In this document: in pieces, positions 62,183 through 64,000 of the stretch
Position numbering within the stretch: position 1 is the stretch's first letter
How the letters are laid out: each line of letters begins with the position of its first letter
Source: JBBRCE01 sp038205115
GTDB taxonomy: Bacteria > Planctomycetota > Planctomycetia > Pirellulales > JBBRCE01
NCBI GenBank assembly: GCA_038205115.1
Contig: JBBRCE010000009.1
Coordinates: 1 to 64,000 of the forward strand
Direction: 5' to 3'
Length of the DNA stretch: 64,000 nt
Notes under the pieces: generated by a model
The model's input: the letters and a program-made list of their open reading frames with translations, nothing else
The model's database searches: none
What the model was told of the DNA's origin: nothing
Made by a program: the position numbers and the translations under genes

Positions 62183-62680
62183 GTGGTGATTTTCGCATGG
62201 ATATTGGCGCTGGTCGGATTTCTGATCGTGTGCTGCGCCGTGGCTTGGTCGCCCTGGCGTCGTTCGCGACGGCGCGGCCAATTTCTGCTGGCCTGCCACC
62301 AATTTCATTTGCGTCGCGAACCGCTGGAACATAAGTTTTTGCAGATTGCCGGCAGCAGTGGCAAGCCGCGCGGGCTGCGCTGGGCCGATTGCGACTTTGC
62401 CGACGATATCACCTACGCGCGCGATCGAATCAGCGGCCAGCTCAGCGCGCTGGTCAGCATCACCATTCGCTTCGAAGCCATCGAAGGCGGCGGCATGGAA
62501 GAGGTGGAAGCCGTTTCCAACCTCCGCGCCGCCACCGCCGTGTTTCAATACGAAAAAGGCGCCTGGCTGACGCAAGGCCGCGCGCTGTTCAACCTCAACC
62601 CGGCCGAAGCCGTGCAGTATTATCAGGCCAACCTGGAACTCGTGGCCCACGAAGCGGCCCATTCCGGCACGCATTCGTAA
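62183..62680 (+). CDS. Membrane-anchored protein of unknown function
   Basis: 165 residues from GTG 62183 (GTG GTG pair; GAGGAG about nine bases upstream). One N-terminal membrane helix (VIFAWILALVGFLIVCCAVA) and a basic patch (WRRSRRRG) anchor a cytoplasmic domain with mixed alpha/beta pattern (LRWADCDFADDITYARDRIS, ALVSITIRFEAIEGGG). I do not recognise the family. The longer frame starting 62093 has no ribosome binding site and no signal. It follows lpxK by 158 bases. Confidence 0.72.
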   Translation: MVIFAWILALVGFLIVCCAVAWSPWRRSRRRGQFLLACHQFHLRREPLEHKFLQIAGSSGKPRGLRWADCDFADDITYARDRISGQLSALVSITIRFEAIEGGGMEEVEAVSNLRAATAVFQYEKGAWLTQGRALFNLNPAEAVQYYQANLELVAHEAAHSGTHS

Positions 62681-62805
62681 CGGCCGGTCAATTGTCGGTT
62701 CGCCAGCGTGGCAAGATTCAACTCCTCGCCAGCAGCCTTGGCGCTCGTTTCGTTCCGCCTTCGCAATCCCGCCTTCCTCAACCCTACCGCGCCCCGAGTT
62801 TTCTC

Positions 62806-64000
62806 ATGCGATTGTTCCGCTGTCTCGCGGTCTACACGTGCCTCACAGCGCTGATTGTTGCGGCCACGTCCGCACAATTGCGCGGCGAAGATTGGCCCTG
62901 CTGGCGCGGACCGCGCGGCGATGGCACCAGCCAAGCAACCGCGGCGCCTCAGCACTGGAACGCCGCGAACAATTCTGCCCAGCACGTGAAGTGGAAGGTC
63001 GATGTGCCGGGTCGCGGCCATGCCTCGCCAATCGTATTCGGCAATAAGATTTTCACCGTCAGTTGCGACGAAGACGCCCGCGAGCGACTGCTGCTGTGCT
63101 ACGAGCGCAACACCGGCAAAGAACTCTGGCGGCAAGTTGTTTTGAAATCGCCGCTGGAAAAAAAGCACGGCTTGAACAGCTTCGCTTCCAGCACGCCTGC
63201 CACCGACGGCAAACGCGTCTACCTGGCATTTCTGGAAGCCGATAAAAGCGATCCGCAAAAGTCGACGCCCGGCATGATGGTGGTGGCTGCCTATGATCTA
63301 GACGGCAAACAGCAGTGGCTGGTACGGCCCGGCCCATTCAACAGCGTGCATGGTTTTTGCACATGTCCGCTGCTGTTCGAAGATCAAGTGATCGTCAACG
63401 GCGATCACGATGGCGATTCGTACATTGCCGCCCTAAACCGCGACACGGGCGAAACCGTTTGGAAAATCCCCCGCGAACATCACACCCGCAGCTATGCCAC
63501 GCCCATTATTCGTGAGATCGACGGCCGCCTGCAAATGATTTTGGCAGGCGATAAATGCGTGGCCAGCTACGATCCGCGCAGCGGCGCACGGAATTGGATC
63601 ATCGATGGCCCCACGGAGCAGTATGTGGCCTCGATGGTTTATGACGGCAGCCTGCTGTTCATGACGGCCGGTTTTCCGGAACATCACCTGCTGGCCATCA
63701 AGCCCAACGGCGCCGGCAACGTCACCCATTCGGCCATTGTCTGGCGGACCACGCAAGCCACGTCGTATGTGCCGTCGCCCATCGTCAGCGGCAAATACCT
63801 GTTACTCACCAGCGACGAAGGCATCGGCAGTTGCTTTGTCGCCGCGACCGGCGAGCGACTCTGGAAAGAACGCCTGGGGCGCCACTACAGCGGCTCGCCG
63901 GTGCTGATTAAAGACCTGGTCTATTTCACCTCCGACGACGGCGTCACCAAGATCATTCGTCCCGGCGAAAAGCTCGAAATCGTCGCCACCAACGCGCTCG
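62806..64000 (+). CDS. Secreted PQQ-type beta-propeller protein (cut by the window end)
   Basis: At least 398 residues; the frame is open at the window end. A signal peptide (LAVYTCLTALIVAATSAQ) precedes EDWPCWRGPRGDGTS, the typical opening of planctomycete PQQ-like/BamB-like propellers. Blades follow with the pattern YERNTGKELWRQV, YDLDGKQQWLVRPG and LNRDTGETVWKIPREH, YDPRSGARNWIIDG and FVAATGERLWKERLG. It is an exported eight-bladed propeller candidate; real PQQ binding or enzyme activity cannot be judged without the rest. The ATG at 62806 is the first in frame with the signal peptide. Confidence 0.85.
   Translation, partial: MRLFRCLAVYTCLTALIVAATSAQLRGEDWPCWRGPRGDGTSQATAAPQHWNAANNSAQHVKWKVDVPGRGHASPIVFGNKIFTVSCDEDARERLLLCYERNTGKELWRQVVLKSPLEKKHGLNSFASSTPATDGKRVYLAFLEADKSDPQKSTPGMMVVAAYDLDGKQQWLVRPGPFNSVHGFCTCPLLFEDQVIVNGDHDGDSYIAALNRDTGETVWKIPREHHTRSYATPIIREIDGRLQMILAGDKCVASYDPRSGARNWIIDGPTEQYVASMVYDGSLLFMTAGFPEHHLLAIKPNGAGNVTHSAIVWRTTQATSYVPSPIVSGKYLLLTSDEGIGSCFVAATGERLWKERLGRHYSGSPVLIKDLVYFTSDDGVTKIIRPGEKLEIVATNAL

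Noticed and set aside
1..64000. tRNA, rRNA and CRISPR features
   Set aside because: No cloverleaf-like segment ending in a TTCGA-type arm, no rRNA signature and no regularly spaced repeat array was seen by eye; a covariance scan would be needed for certainty.

Overview
The window looks like a piece of a Planctomycetes chromosome, most likely from the Pirellulales. Markers are a DUF1559 prepilin-like protein, two PEP-CTERM proteins, a type I sulfatase, a GTG- and TTG-tolerant start-codon style, proline/alanine-rich envelope proteins, and a cytochrome b6/Rieske plus caa3-type oxidase supercluster containing a giant multihaem protein. LpxK, MurC and MurB indicate a Gram-negative-type envelope with lipid A and peptidoglycan. 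I saw no tRNA, rRNA, CRISPR array or transposase gene.

Layout. 1-933: no gene, but a near-consensus promoter at 15-43. 934-3846 (minus): exported MsrA, a Tat-exported molybdopterin oxidoreductase, its probable cytochrome b partner and a small exported protein. 4273-6949: an adenylate-kinase-like protein with an extra C-terminal domain and a secreted caspase-like protein. 7348-10537 (plus): a protein of unknown family followed by a long ORF, split by one in-frame TAG, whose C-terminal part carries the three conserved blocks of a eukaryotic-type RasGAP domain. 10639-16420: a sulfatase, a TPR gene interrupted by a 100-bp MITE-like element, an FAD oxidoreductase and a small protein. 16452-22024 (minus): aldo/keto reductase, esterase, NtrC-type regulator, MazG-like protein, and an ECF sigma factor with a probable anti-sigma factor. 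22289-26287: a LEA-like lipoprotein, then a PspA/IM30 homologue with an AAA+ ATPase and a small protein. 26578-29431: a large secreted alpha/beta hydrolase and a CopZ/BFD-like iron-sulfur protein.

29490-52231 is one long minus-strand respiratory cluster. In transcription order it runs Rieske, cytochrome b6, extended subunit-IV-type cytochrome b, a 1648-residue octahaem protein, three tandem blue-copper-like proteins, a dihaem cytochrome c, oxidase subunits II and I, haem A synthase, haem O synthase, subunits III and IV, an ABC transporter, Sco, a DUF420/CtaM-like protein and a small membrane protein. Together these would carry electrons from quinol to oxygen and assemble the oxidase. Short spacings and ATGA overlaps suggest co-transcription. 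No separate cytochrome c1/f gene is present, so the multihaem and cupredoxin proteins are candidates for that role.

52634-55702 (minus): a DUF1559 protein and two PEP-CTERM surface proteins. 56273-64000: overlapping murC-murB, an NAD-dependent epimerase, an N-acetyltransferase-like protein, lpxK, a small membrane-anchored protein and a PQQ-type beta-propeller gene cut by the window end.

Strongest leads: the bacterial RasGAP-like protein with its internal amber codon, the MITE whose exact removal restores a 402-residue reading frame, the PspA/AAA+ pair resembling ESCRT-III/Vps4, and the octaheme-PDZ-coiled-coil protein in the respiratory cluster.
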